From: an uncultured Ruminococcus sp.
GTDB taxonomy: Bacteria > Bacillota > Clostridia > Oscillospirales > Ruminococcaceae
Length of the DNA stretch: 6,113 nt
NCBI GenBank assembly: GCA_947175975.1
Contig: CAMWOX010000101.1
Span: 1-6,113, forward strand
Direction of reading: 5' to 3'
This document shows positions 1-6,113 of the stretch, one piece after another. The translations under genes and the position numbers were made by a program. Positions within the stretch are counted from its first letter, which is position 1; each line of letters opens with the position of its first letter. Below the pieces are notes generated by a model that did no database searches, was not told the origin of the DNA, and was given only the letters and a program-made list of their open reading frames with translations.

Positions 1-322
1 AGCAAGCACACCTGTGATTTCTTCTATGGGTACAGGCAATAAACTTGATCCGACTGCACTAAAAATTTCTGATATTTATCAGACAAGTGTCTGTCCCCTG
101 GCAAGAGTCATGCGTCGAGAATTAAAAAAACGCAATATTCAAAAACTGAAAGTAATCTATTCCGAAGAAGAACCAGCAAAAATGACAAACCATTCTGAGA
201 CTTCTGAACATCGCAGGGCAATCCCTGCATCCAACGCATTTGTGCCATCCACTGCCGGATTACTCCTGGCAAGCGAAGTCATTCATGATTTAATCAAAAC
301 CAAAACCTGCCAGGTATCTTAA
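1..322 (+). CDS. tcdA: tRNA threonylcarbamoyladenosine dehydratase TcdA, C-terminal part (5' end outside window)
   Basis: This is the last ~106 codons of a ThiF/E1-like family protein. The reading frame is open from base 2 with no stop (ASTPVISSMGTGNKLDP), so the GTG at 14 is an internal valine codon and the gene starts beyond the left edge. Recognisable family motifs are SMGTGNKLDPT, TSVCPLARVMRRELKKR and, near the end, AFVPSTAGLLLASEVIHDLI, a pattern typical of the Bacillota TcdA (CsdL/YgdL) C-terminus. The family uses ATP to dehydrate t6A at position 37 of ANN-decoding tRNAs to the cyclic form ct6A, in the cytoplasm. The nucleotide-binding Rossmann part is not visible. The gene converges on the EAL gene, with 25 nt between the two stop codons, and has no functional tie to it. 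Another ThiF-family E1-like enzyme is possible but less likely given the close match to the TcdA tail. Confidence 0.9.
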   Translation, partial: ASTPVISSMGTGNKLDPTALKISDIYQTSVCPLARVMRRELKKRNIQKLKVIYSEEEPAKMTNHSETSEHRRAIPASNAFVPSTAGLLLASEVIHDLIKTKTCQVS

Positions 323-334
323 CCGGGCAGGTTT
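303..334. terminator. Bidirectional terminator hairpin shared by tcdA and the EAL gene
   Basis: AAACCTGCC (303-311) and GGCAGGTTT (326-334) form a perfect 9-bp stem. Inside it, after one A/G mismatch, GGT (313-315) can pair with ACC (322-324), leaving a six-base loop. The stem's left arm lies in the last tcdA codons and the stop codon TAA (320-322) is in the loop region. On the minus strand the hairpin is followed by a T-rich tract (TTTTGGTTTTG including stem bases). On the plus strand the following tract is less regular (TTTCATTATTATAATT). It sits exactly between two converging genes, which fits a shared terminator, probably stronger for the minus-strand transcript. Confidence 0.7.
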
Positions 335-347
335 CATTATTATAATT

Positions 348-2645
348 CTATATTTTGAATGTCCTGTTGAGATATTGCATTTCAAATTCCATCACAGGCA
401 AGGGCTTTGCGAAATAATACCCCTGGAAAATATCACATCCATAAGCTTTCAGAAAATCGACCTGATCCTGTGTTTCCACGCCCTCTGTAATCACTTCCAT
501 ACGCAGAGCCTTTGCCAGTGCAATGATCATCTGAAGAATCAGCTTGCTTCTGCCCTGATGTGCTGTCTTACTGAGAAATCCCATGTCAATTTTTAAAATA
601 TCCGCCTGCAAATCTTTGAGCGTATTCAGTGAAGAGTAGCCGCTCCCGAAATCATCAATTTCTACCAGGAATCCATAATTTCTTAATTTTGCAATCAATG
701 GCAGTTGTGCCTGCGGATTGCTCATAACGGCCGTCTCTGTGATTTCCAGATGCAAATTTCTTGGATTCAGATCATAATACTTTACAAGTCCAGTGAGTAT
801 CTTATAGACATCCAGTAAATAAAAATCTTTCTGAGAAATATTAATTGACAAATAATTTTCAGTCAATCCAGCATTTTTCCATCTCTGGAGACGCATACAG
901 GCTGTTTCCCACATGTAAGCATCCAGACGGCTGATAAAGCCTGTCTGTTCGAAAATCCCAATAAATTCACCAGGAGGAATCATACCTTTCTGCGGATGAA
1001 CCCAACGAACTAGCATTTCTCCACCACGGATCTTTCCATTTGCGGCAACCTGTGGCTGTACATATGCCTGGAATTGTCCGTCACGAATCGCATCTTCAAA
1101 TTCACTGATCACTTTCTGCTCATTGATTGTACTTTCACGCAGATTTTCTTTATAATAGGCGACAATATTTTGATAACTGTCTTTGATCGTCTTAATCGCA
1201 AGATTGGCTCTGTCACACATCATAGAAATTCCCAGTGTCTTATCTTCCACAAGATAAACACCAATATGAATATGTACTTTAAAAACAGTGTCTTCTGTAA
1301 GTTTCGCCATGCGGACAATCTTCTTCAGAATTTGTTCTTCATCAAATTCTTCCTGTGGCACACAAAGTGCAAATCTGTCCGCTGTGAGTCTGCCGTATAC
1401 CCAGCTTTCTCCTGCAAGTGATCTTAAAATCCCTGCAATTCTCAATAACAGCTTGTCTCCTGTCTGCACACCAAACATGTCATTAACAAGCTTGAAATTT
1501 TTGACATCTGTGCAAACGATGCAATATTCCTGCAATGGATTCTGTGTAATCTTTTCCCGTGTTGTCTCATAAAAATACTCTTTGTTGTAAATTCCAGTCA
1601 GTGCATCATGTGTTGCCCGATATTTTTCTGATTCAAAACGTTCTGTTTCTTTGGTGCAGTCCTGAATGATAAAAAAGCATCCCAGATATTTTGACTGCAC
1701 ATCAAAAATTTTCTGATACTGAATCCTGTAATACCGCATACTGCCGTTAATTCTGCGTTTTGCATCCCAGTAATAATCTTCTGCACCTGACGGAATTTCT
1801 TCCATGAACCAGGTCTGTATCTGCTGATCCATCTCGAAATCGCAGTAAATTTTTGCTGTCCGGTTTGCATGGACACATTTGTTTTCAATATCCAGGCAGA
1901 TAATACCATCCTGCATATTAGAAATTGTAAAATACAATAATTTATCCATCAAACCACGAGGAATATAAGTGGTTGAAAAATAAAAGACGGAGAATGCAAC
2001 GGCAGCATACCATAGCAATGAATAGTCAATCACGGTATTGAACTGTAAATAGATTGTGTGACAAATCACGACAATACAGTCCAACACCAGAATGACAGCA
2101 TATTTCAGCTTATAAATCTTAGGAGACTGTAACATTTTCCGGATCAGATCAAATAACAGTATCACGATCATAACATAGATCAGAATAACATGAAAACCGT
2201 ATAAATAGCTCTTAGAACTGATATGACAGAAAAGCGAACCAAATTGATCCGGTATTCTTTCACACTCGAAAACAATCGGCTGAAAGCAATTTATCACCAT
2301 CAGAACCGCATCAAGAATAGCCGCAATGCCGAAGCCTGTCTGCACTTTCTGGTTGTAATCCCGCAGACCTGTATACCTGCGTACAAATGCCATCATGCCG
2401 TTAATGACAAAATCCATTGCAATATGATATGCACCAAACAGAAAATAAGACATTTGCAATGAAGTTGTCAGCATTGCCGTTGCATTCAGAAACAATGCGA
2501 CTCCGGCAGAACCCAAAAGCATTCTGAGCGGCGGTTCAATACTGAGCTGCCGGGGTTTTCTAAAACTATAAATCAGACAGCCGAATACCAGAACAGCTGA
2601 CAGATAAAGCAAGACAGCAGATACCCATTTCATAAAATCACCCAT
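348..2645 (-). CDS. Membrane c-di-GMP phosphodiesterase: 7TM, PAS-like, degenerate GGDEF, intact EAL
   Basis: The 765-residue protein begins with about seven hydrophobic segments (roughly 7-26, 42-62, 68-88, 104-124, 150-168, 180-200, 209-227), resembling the 7TM sensor region seen in some histidine kinases. A PAS-like domain follows (about 240-335, starting NMQDGIICLD). The GGDEF domain (about 341-500) has the usual opening THDALTGIYN and retains D380 and N388, but its signature is LTADRF (T421 to F425 in place of GGDEF), so cyclase activity is unlikely; it may bind GTP or regulate. The EAL domain (about 512-757) has E543 of the EML version of EAL, N602, E634, D664 and D665 in DDFGSGYSS, K685, E721 and Q741. 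Their spacing matches active EAL enzymes, so hydrolysis of c-di-GMP to pGpG is likely. The protein would sit in the cytoplasmic membrane with catalytic domains inside. The signal sensed is unknown. It lies 64 nt after the dockerin PL1 gene on the same strand. The start may be the ATG at 2633 instead. Confidence 0.93.
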   Translation of the reverse strand: MGDFMKWVSAVLLYLSAVLVFGCLIYSFRKPRQLSIEPPLRMLLGSAGVALFLNATAMLTTSLQMSYFLFGAYHIAMDFVINGMMAFVRRYTGLRDYNQKVQTGFGIAAILDAVLMVINCFQPIVFECERIPDQFGSLFCHISSKSYLYGFHVILIYVMIVILLFDLIRKMLQSPKIYKLKYAVILVLDCIVVICHTIYLQFNTVIDYSLLWYAAVAFSVFYFSTTYIPRGLMDKLLYFTISNMQDGIICLDIENKCVHANRTAKIYCDFEMDQQIQTWFMEEIPSGAEDYYWDAKRRINGSMRYYRIQYQKIFDVQSKYLGCFFIIQDCTKETERFESEKYRATHDALTGIYNKEYFYETTREKITQNPLQEYCIVCTDVKNFKLVNDMFGVQTGDKLLLRIAGILRSLAGESWVYGRLTADRFALCVPQEEFDEEQILKKIVRMAKLTEDTVFKVHIHIGVYLVEDKTLGISMMCDRANLAIKTIKDSYQNIVAYYKENLRESTINEQKVISEFEDAIRDGQFQAYVQPQVAANGKIRGGEMLVRWVHPQKGMIPPGEFIGIFEQTGFISRLDAYMWETACMRLQRWKNAGLTENYLSINISQKDFYLLDVYKILTGLVKYYDLNPRNLHLEITETAVMSNPQAQLPLIAKLRNYGFLVEIDDFGSGYSSLNTLKDLQADILKIDMGFLSKTAHQGRSKLILQMIIALAKALRMEVITEGVETQDQVDFLKAYGCDIFQGYYFAKPLPVMEFEMQYLNRTFKI
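2638..2643 (-). promoter_or_regulatory. Possible ribosome binding site favouring the alternative start at 2633
   Basis: The first ATG (2645-2643) is preceded by AAAAGAATTTTGAA, which has no clear Shine-Dalgarno core. The second in-frame ATG (2633-2631, residue Met5) has GGGTGA four bases upstream. That spacing is short, so neither start is clearly better. The choice changes only four residues at the N-terminus and no domain. Confidence 0.35.
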
Positions 2646-2709
2646 TTCAAAATTCTTTTGCTTTTCTATTTTTTTATTTCAACTGGTATTATCACTTTTG
2701 CCTGATCAA

Positions 2710-5604
2710 TTATCGAACCGGAAAATCAGCAGGTGTAATCAAATGGACGAGCAGTTTTAGAATATTCATGGAATCGGACAATGTGATCTTCTGATCCTGG
2801 TCAACATCTGCGTTGATGCGTCCTGCATCTTCGAGCGTATCCACACCAACATAAACCCTGTTCATCAGGACAACATCCAGGATTTCCACTTTACCGTTTT
2901 CATCAGCATCTCCCCAGAGAATTTCCGTGGGAGGTTCTGTGGTTGCTTGGGTGGGTTCTTGTGTAGGTTTCTGTGTAGGTTCTTGTGTAGGTTCTTCTGT
3001 GGATGGTTCTGTTACCGGAATAGATTCCGCAGACAGATTCCAGTTCTGGCAGGTATTCCCATTTGTTTCCCACTGCTGCACATTTGCACCGGATTCTGTA
3101 CTTGCATCTGCTACTTCAATCACACCAGTATCTTTAGAAGCGTGTGTCAGAATCCGGTAAGAACCATCCAGATTCTTTGTAAACCGGAACAACATTGCAC
3201 TATCCTTGCTGGAATATGTGACTAATGCAATATTACTGCCGTTACTGCTGCCCATTGCTTTCAGAACATAATTCTGATCCTGTGCAGAACGGATATAATA
3301 ATAATTTCCAGAGCCGAAAGATTTTAAAATCCATTTCTGACAGTCATAATTATTAGAGATCCACTGCTGAATATTTGTATCATCTGCCATTGTGCCGTTT
3401 GCAGCTTCTAATGCAAGATTACTATTTGCATTTGTAAAACTATATCTGACACTGGTATCCATCGCAGTACCTGGATCAACCACGGGTTCTAAGATCCAGT
3501 TCTGGCAGGATGCCCCATTGATCTCCCACTGCTGCACATTTGCACCGGATTCTGCACTTGCATCCGCAATTTCCACAGCAGAATTTCCACCGGAAATCCT
3601 GGTACAAATTTTATAAGAATCATCTTTGTTCCTTGTGAGCATAAACTGTTGATTTGTTCCTGCATTATATTGATAAATATCTATATTCGTGCCATTCTCT
3701 TTTTTCTTGCCTGCCACATCCAGTACATAAGTACCACCATCACCGACAGCAGAAGCAAGATAATAATAGCCGTCTCCTGCACTGAAAAATTTCCAGATAT
3801 TATGCGTCTCTGATCCGTCAGAACCCCACTGCTGCACATTCGTGTTATTCTTCGCCTCTGCACCTGCTACTTCCAGATACAAACCAGAATTAACATTCTT
3901 GATTCTGTAAGCTGAACCCTCTGCAAACTCTGCTACAACAGGAGCAGGCGGGTCAGTCGGGATGATCTCGCTATTAGGTTCTTCAAAATAACCTGCACCC
4001 GGAACACCACTGGATGCATAACGCAGATACATCCAGTTTGTACGATCTGATTGTACACTGCTGTAATCTGAACAGTATGACTTTGCCTGATCAGCCGTCA
4101 GAGAAATATAATCATAATTCCCAAATGGTCGCCATTTGCTGTCCTGTGCTTTTCCCTCAATTGTCGTACGCTTGCAATCAGAAAATTTTGAACCGGATTC
4201 TGCATAAGCACCTGCAAAAGTAATTTCATTCCAGTCACAGATTACGTTGCCGCCGTTTTCATAATAGCAGTTCTCTGCATAAATATCACATCCGCTGTGA
4301 ACCGTATATGCCATACTGAATGTATTGACATAGTTATTCAGAGAATGATAATACCCCCAACGCATTAATCCAGGCCCACGGGTCAGCGTCTGATAAAATT
4401 TATTACTTGCTAATGTCATGCGAGGATAATTGTCATACTGATTTTTCACAGACTCTGTATCATCCGGATAACCCAGAATCAAACCATATTCATGCAATCC
4501 GAATGAACAATCTGAAACAGTACAATAATCTGCATCATAGCAACATGCTAAAAATTTATCCCAGTCTTCCAGCCCTGTAGAAGCTGTATTATAATCTTTA
4601 TGACCTGTAAATGTCACATGATCCACCCAGAGATTTTCGCCTGAACCAAAATAGACAACAATAGAATCATTGCCATTGGATTCTGCATCATGCTGTAAGT
4701 CAAAATTCTTAAGAATCAGATTATTCCCCACACCATTCTTAGTCGCTGTACAAAACTGTACATTATAGAGTGTATGCTTGGAGTAACTGCCGATAATTGT
4801 CTTATTGCCGTGGACATAGATTCTACCGTCCGGACAATAATTCCTGCCGGATGAATCCTGTTTCAAAGAATTTACTTTAATATCCGCAGTGACTACGATT
4901 GTATAGGGTGTGTCAGAAGTTGCATATTCTTTCAGTGTATCAAAGTCAGAAACCTCAACTGTTTCGCCGAATAAGCCACCAATGTCACCTGCTTTGATAT
5001 TGCCGGTATTATCATCTTTACAATAGCCGGCAAAACCCTGTAAGCCATCAGCATTCAGCAACCAGAGCTGATCGTCAGCTCCTGTATATGTTTCCAGTTT
5101 TGCACCAGATGTACTCTGCGTCAAAGCCAGTGATGGATCAGAATAATTCACGATCTTGTAATACAGATCATTTCCGAGATGATCCTGCTCCACAGGAACC
5201 ACATACCAGTGCTGTTCCTGTGCGGATTCATAGCCATATACGACAACATCCACATCAGCAGACAAGTTGTAATTCTTTGGCGACAGCAAGCGTCCTGATT
5301 CCGCATTACAGAGTTTAAAGTAAGTTCCGTTGGAATCTGCTCCAACTCGATCAAACCGCCAGGACGGCGAAAGTGTACTGCCTAGTTCTTCCGCAGAAAC
5401 AAGAGAATTATCCTGTGTACCGCTTTCTGTGAGAACTCTGGAATTATCCTTGACAGCAATATTCATAAGCTGTACAGGATAATCTGTTGAGATTGCGTTT
5501 GCCGTCAATGAAAAATCAGCCGGAAACAGAATACACAATACCAAAGAAAGTACTGTCAGGATTCCTGCAAACCGGATCAACGGCGAATGTGTGTTGTCTT
5601 GCAT
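2710..5604 (-). CDS. Secreted dockerin-bearing PL1-like pectate lyase with three ricin-type (CBM13-like) domains
   Basis: This 964-residue extracellular enzyme starts with a signal peptide (hydrophobic core about 13-29, likely cleavage after TANA, residue 37). Then come a divergent ricin-type beta-trefoil (about 41-187, QHWYVV and DQLWLL); a PL1-like parallel beta-helix (about 190-540) with D313, WVDH (326-329), R409, R415 and H420-NN424; two CBM13 domains (about 563-706 and 718-859) with QQW repeats; an EPTQ-type linker (863-894); and a type I dockerin (897-960). The dockerin has two calcium loops, D899/D901/N903/D910 and D933/D935/D937/D944. PL1 enzymes cleave polygalacturonan by calcium-dependent beta-elimination; the dockerin would anchor the protein to a scaffoldin cohesin. 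By eye against PelC, the calcium ligand D170 is A353, K190 is Y373, and the RxPxxR motif carries one extra residue, so activity or substrate may differ. The PL1 module has 12 cysteines. The start is supported by AAGGAGG 7 nt upstream. Only 24 nt separate it from the preceding dockerin gene. Confidence 0.92.
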   Translation of the reverse strand: MQDNTHSPLIRFAGILTVLSLVLCILFPADFSLTANAISTDYPVQLMNIAVKDNSRVLTESGTQDNSLVSAEELGSTLSPSWRFDRVGADSNGTYFKLCNAESGRLLSPKNYNLSADVDVVVYGYESAQEQHWYVVPVEQDHLGNDLYYKIVNYSDPSLALTQSTSGAKLETYTGADDQLWLLNADGLQGFAGYCKDDNTGNIKAGDIGGLFGETVEVSDFDTLKEYATSDTPYTIVVTADIKVNSLKQDSSGRNYCPDGRIYVHGNKTIIGSYSKHTLYNVQFCTATKNGVGNNLILKNFDLQHDAESNGNDSIVVYFGSGENLWVDHVTFTGHKDYNTASTGLEDWDKFLACCYDADYCTVSDCSFGLHEYGLILGYPDDTESVKNQYDNYPRMTLASNKFYQTLTRGPGLMRWGYYHSLNNYVNTFSMAYTVHSGCDIYAENCYYENGGNVICDWNEITFAGAYAESGSKFSDCKRTTIEGKAQDSKWRPFGNYDYISLTADQAKSYCSDYSSVQSDRTNWMYLRYASSGVPGAGYFEEPNSEIIPTDPPAPVVAEFAEGSAYRIKNVNSGLYLEVAGAEAKNNTNVQQWGSDGSETHNIWKFFSAGDGYYYLASAVGDGGTYVLDVAGKKKENGTNIDIYQYNAGTNQQFMLTRNKDDSYKICTRISGGNSAVEIADASAESGANVQQWEINGASCQNWILEPVVDPGTAMDTSVRYSFTNANSNLALEAANGTMADDTNIQQWISNNYDCQKWILKSFGSGNYYYIRSAQDQNYVLKAMGSSNGSNIALVTYSSKDSAMLFRFTKNLDGSYRILTHASKDTGVIEVADASTESGANVQQWETNGNTCQNWNLSAESIPVTEPSTEEPTQEPTQKPTQEPTQATTEPPTEILWGDADENGKVEILDVVLMNRVYVGVDTLEDAGRINADVDQDQKITLSDSMNILKLLVHLITPADFPVR
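2954..3001 (-). repeat. 12-bp tandem repeat coding the EPTQ linker
   Basis: Four consecutive 12-base units (2954-2965, 2966-2977, 2978-2989, 2990-3001) of the plus-strand form GGTTCTTGTGTA are seen. Two are exact, one differs by a local base change and the last is degenerate. They code for repeated Glu/Lys-Pro-Thr-Gln residues in the linker between the last CBM13 domain and the dockerin. A length that is a multiple of three means unit gain or loss keeps the frame and only changes linker length. Confidence 0.85.
3040..3110 (-). repeat. Direct repeat copy A: end of the second C-terminal CBM13 domain
   Basis: This stretch is nearly identical to 3496-3566, exactly 456 bases (152 codons) away. 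The core at 3069-3098 is a perfect 30-base match to 3525-3554, and CCAGTTCTGGCAGG (3040-3053) also matches exactly. It codes for the C-terminal QQW lobe of the CBM13 domain (ESGANVQQWETNG, then CQNW). The match at DNA level suggests recent duplication or gene conversion between the two lectin-like domains. Confidence 0.85.
3496..3566 (-). repeat. Direct repeat copy B: end of the first C-terminal CBM13 domain
   Basis: This is the partner of 3040-3110. It codes for ESGANVQQWEING and CQNW at the end of the domain at residues about 563-706. A weaker related stretch, CCCCACTGCTGCACATT at 3825-3841, codes for the first QQW lobe of the same domain. The rest of the two CBM13 domains is much less alike at DNA level than these end lobes. 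Confidence 0.85.
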
Positions 5605-5611
5605 AAAAATT

Positions 5612-5618
5612 CCTCCTT
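5612..5618 (-). promoter_or_regulatory. Strong Shine-Dalgarno site for the PL1 dockerin gene
   Basis: AAGGAGG on the minus strand lies 7 nt before the ATG at 5604 and fixes that start. It falls inside the 24-nt gap after the stop of the upstream dockerin gene, which leaves no room for a separate promoter there and supports translation from a shared mRNA. Confidence 0.9.
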
Positions 5619-5628
5619 AAAAATAAAA

Positions 5629-6113
5629 TCATTTCACAAGTTCCTCAAATTGGACAAATTTTCCTGAACCTGTTTCAGCTGCGTAGATCAAAATCAATCC
5701 TGCATCAGAAGCATTTAATTTTCCATCGAAATTGACATCAGCACACTGCGTCTGAGAGGATGTAAGACCACTTGGCATCCCTACATTAATCCGGGCAAGT
5801 TCCTCCAACACAATAGCAGCATCCTTTGCATTGATGGTCTCATCGCCATTCAAATCTCCTAATGCAAGTGTTGTTGTATTAGTTGGCTCAGTTGTTGTAG
5901 GATTGGTTGTAGTTATTGCGGTTGTCTCAGTGATTGTGGGACTAGTTGTCTCAATCGTTGTGGTTATCTGAGTCACTATAGGATCAGTTACAGTAGTTTC
6001 TGCCGTTGTGGTTGTATGAGTCATGCTAGGATCAGTAGTTTCTGCCGTTGTGGTTGTATGAGTCATGCTAGGATCAGTAGTTTCTGTCGTTGTGGTTGTC
6101 TGAGTCACGATAG
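5629..6113 (-). CDS. Dockerin-containing secreted protein, C-terminal part (5' end outside window)
   Basis: The frame is open to the right edge. The GTG at 6108 is an internal valine codon in a repeat (preceded by Ile), so the gene starts outside the window and about 160 C-terminal residues are visible. The first ~80 residues are a Thr-rich linker (TTTTAETTDPSMTH repeats, then less regular TTxTT stretches), followed by a type I dockerin (5862-5671) with two calcium loops: DLNGDETINAKD and DVNFDGKLNASD. The tail LILIYAAETGSGKFVQFEEL resembles Ruminococcus-type dockerins. The dockerin would attach the protein to a cohesin on a scaffoldin outside the cell. The catalytic or binding module lies beyond the window, so the enzyme class is unknown. 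The stop codon is 24 nt before the PL1 gene start, which suggests an operon. The dockerin differs clearly from the PL1 protein's in sequence and in the distance between loops (39 versus 34 residues), so cohesin preference may differ. Confidence 0.9.
   Translation of the reverse strand, partial: IVTQTTTTTETTDPSMTHTTTTAETTDPSMTHTTTTAETTVTDPIVTQITTTIETTSPTITETTAITTTNPTTTEPTNTTTLALGDLNGDETINAKDAAIVLEELARINVGMPSGLTSSQTQCADVNFDGKLNASDAGLILIYAAETGSGKFVQFEELVK
5997..6113 (-). repeat. 42-bp tandem repeat in the Thr-rich linker, continuing past the right edge
   Basis: Two identical 42-base units occupy 5997-6038 and 6039-6080, and a third, diverged and cut by the window edge, begins at 6081. A further degenerate unit with extra bases lies to the left at about 5943-5996. 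Each perfect unit codes for 14 residues (TTTTAETTDPSMTH). The unit is a multiple of three, so copy changes keep the reading frame. Confidence 0.92.

Noticed and set aside
14..322. GTG at 14 as the start of a small plus-strand gene
   Set aside because: The frame is open to the left edge and the codons before it fit the TcdA sequence (STPVISSMG), so it is an internal codon of a partial gene.
1074..1572. Two overlapping plus-strand open frames inside the GGDEF/EAL gene
   Set aside because: They lie opposite well-conserved GGDEF and EAL codons, show no domain and have no credible start signal.
1598..1909. Minus-strand open frame of about 100 codons inside the PAS/GGDEF coding region
   Set aside because: It is in another frame of the same strand as a clearly real gene and its translation looks like nothing known.
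2665..2700. T-rich run and a GATAAT-like -10 box upstream of the EAL gene considered as terminator or promoter
   Set aside because: On the minus strand the run is poly-A with no hairpin before it, so it is not a terminator for the PL1 gene; no good -35 box stands about 17 nt before GATAAT.
2646..2709. c-di-GMP riboswitch between the PL1 and EAL genes
   Set aside because: The 64-nt gap is too short for a GEMM aptamer plus expression platform, and no such conserved core is seen.
2927..3225. Plus-strand open frames rich in Gly/Val/Cys opposite the linker and CBM13 coding region
   Set aside because: They are antisense reflections of the 12-bp EPTQ-coding repeats, with no ribosome binding site or recognisable domain.
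5997..6113. Regular repeats at the right edge considered as a CRISPR array
   Set aside because: The units are directly adjacent without spacers and are in frame within a Thr-rich linker ending in a dockerin.

Overview
The window looks like a chromosomal segment from a cellulosome-forming Ruminococcus-type bacterium (Bacillota, Oscillospiraceae). The support is two adjacent secreted proteins ending in type I dockerins, Thr-rich and Pro/Thr/Glu/Gln linkers, a strong AAGGAGG ribosome binding site, moderately AT-rich DNA, and a membrane c-di-GMP protein of a kind common in Clostridia. The species cannot be fixed from this sequence alone.

Layout, left to right: (1) the 3' end of a plus-strand tcdA gene, coding for the tRNA N6-threonylcarbamoyladenosine dehydratase, enters from the left edge and stops at 322. 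(2) A hairpin at 303-334 overlaps the tcdA stop codon and lies between two converging genes, so it probably serves as a shared bidirectional terminator. (3) On the minus strand, 2645-348 encodes a 765-residue protein with about seven membrane segments, a PAS-like domain, a degenerate GGDEF domain and an EAL domain with all catalytic residues, so a likely c-di-GMP phosphodiesterase. (4) On the minus strand, 5604-2710 encodes a 964-residue secreted pectate-lyase-like enzyme: signal peptide, ricin-type (CBM13-like) domain, PL1-like parallel beta-helix, two more CBM13 domains, PT/EQ linker and dockerin. (5) At the right edge, 5629 to beyond 6113 on the minus strand is the C-terminal end of another dockerin protein with a long Thr-rich linker built partly from 42-bp tandem repeats.

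The three minus-strand genes read in one direction with gaps of 24 and 64 nt and no convincing terminator between them, so they may be co-transcribed. The two dockerin proteins are probably exported and docked onto cohesins of a cell-surface or extracellular scaffold, where the PL1-like enzyme would act on pectic polysaccharide. The phosphodiesterase would stay in the membrane and lower c-di-GMP, possibly linking the enzyme locus to adhesion or surface lifestyle; that link is inference from position only. The tcdA gene is housekeeping and unrelated.

I see no mobile element, tRNA, rRNA, CRISPR array or riboswitch. The most notable points are the altered active-site and calcium-site residues of the PL1-like module, its unusual layout with carbohydrate-binding domains on both sides, the dead-looking GGDEF next to an intact EAL, and the tandem repeats in the linker. 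None clearly amounts to a wholly new system.
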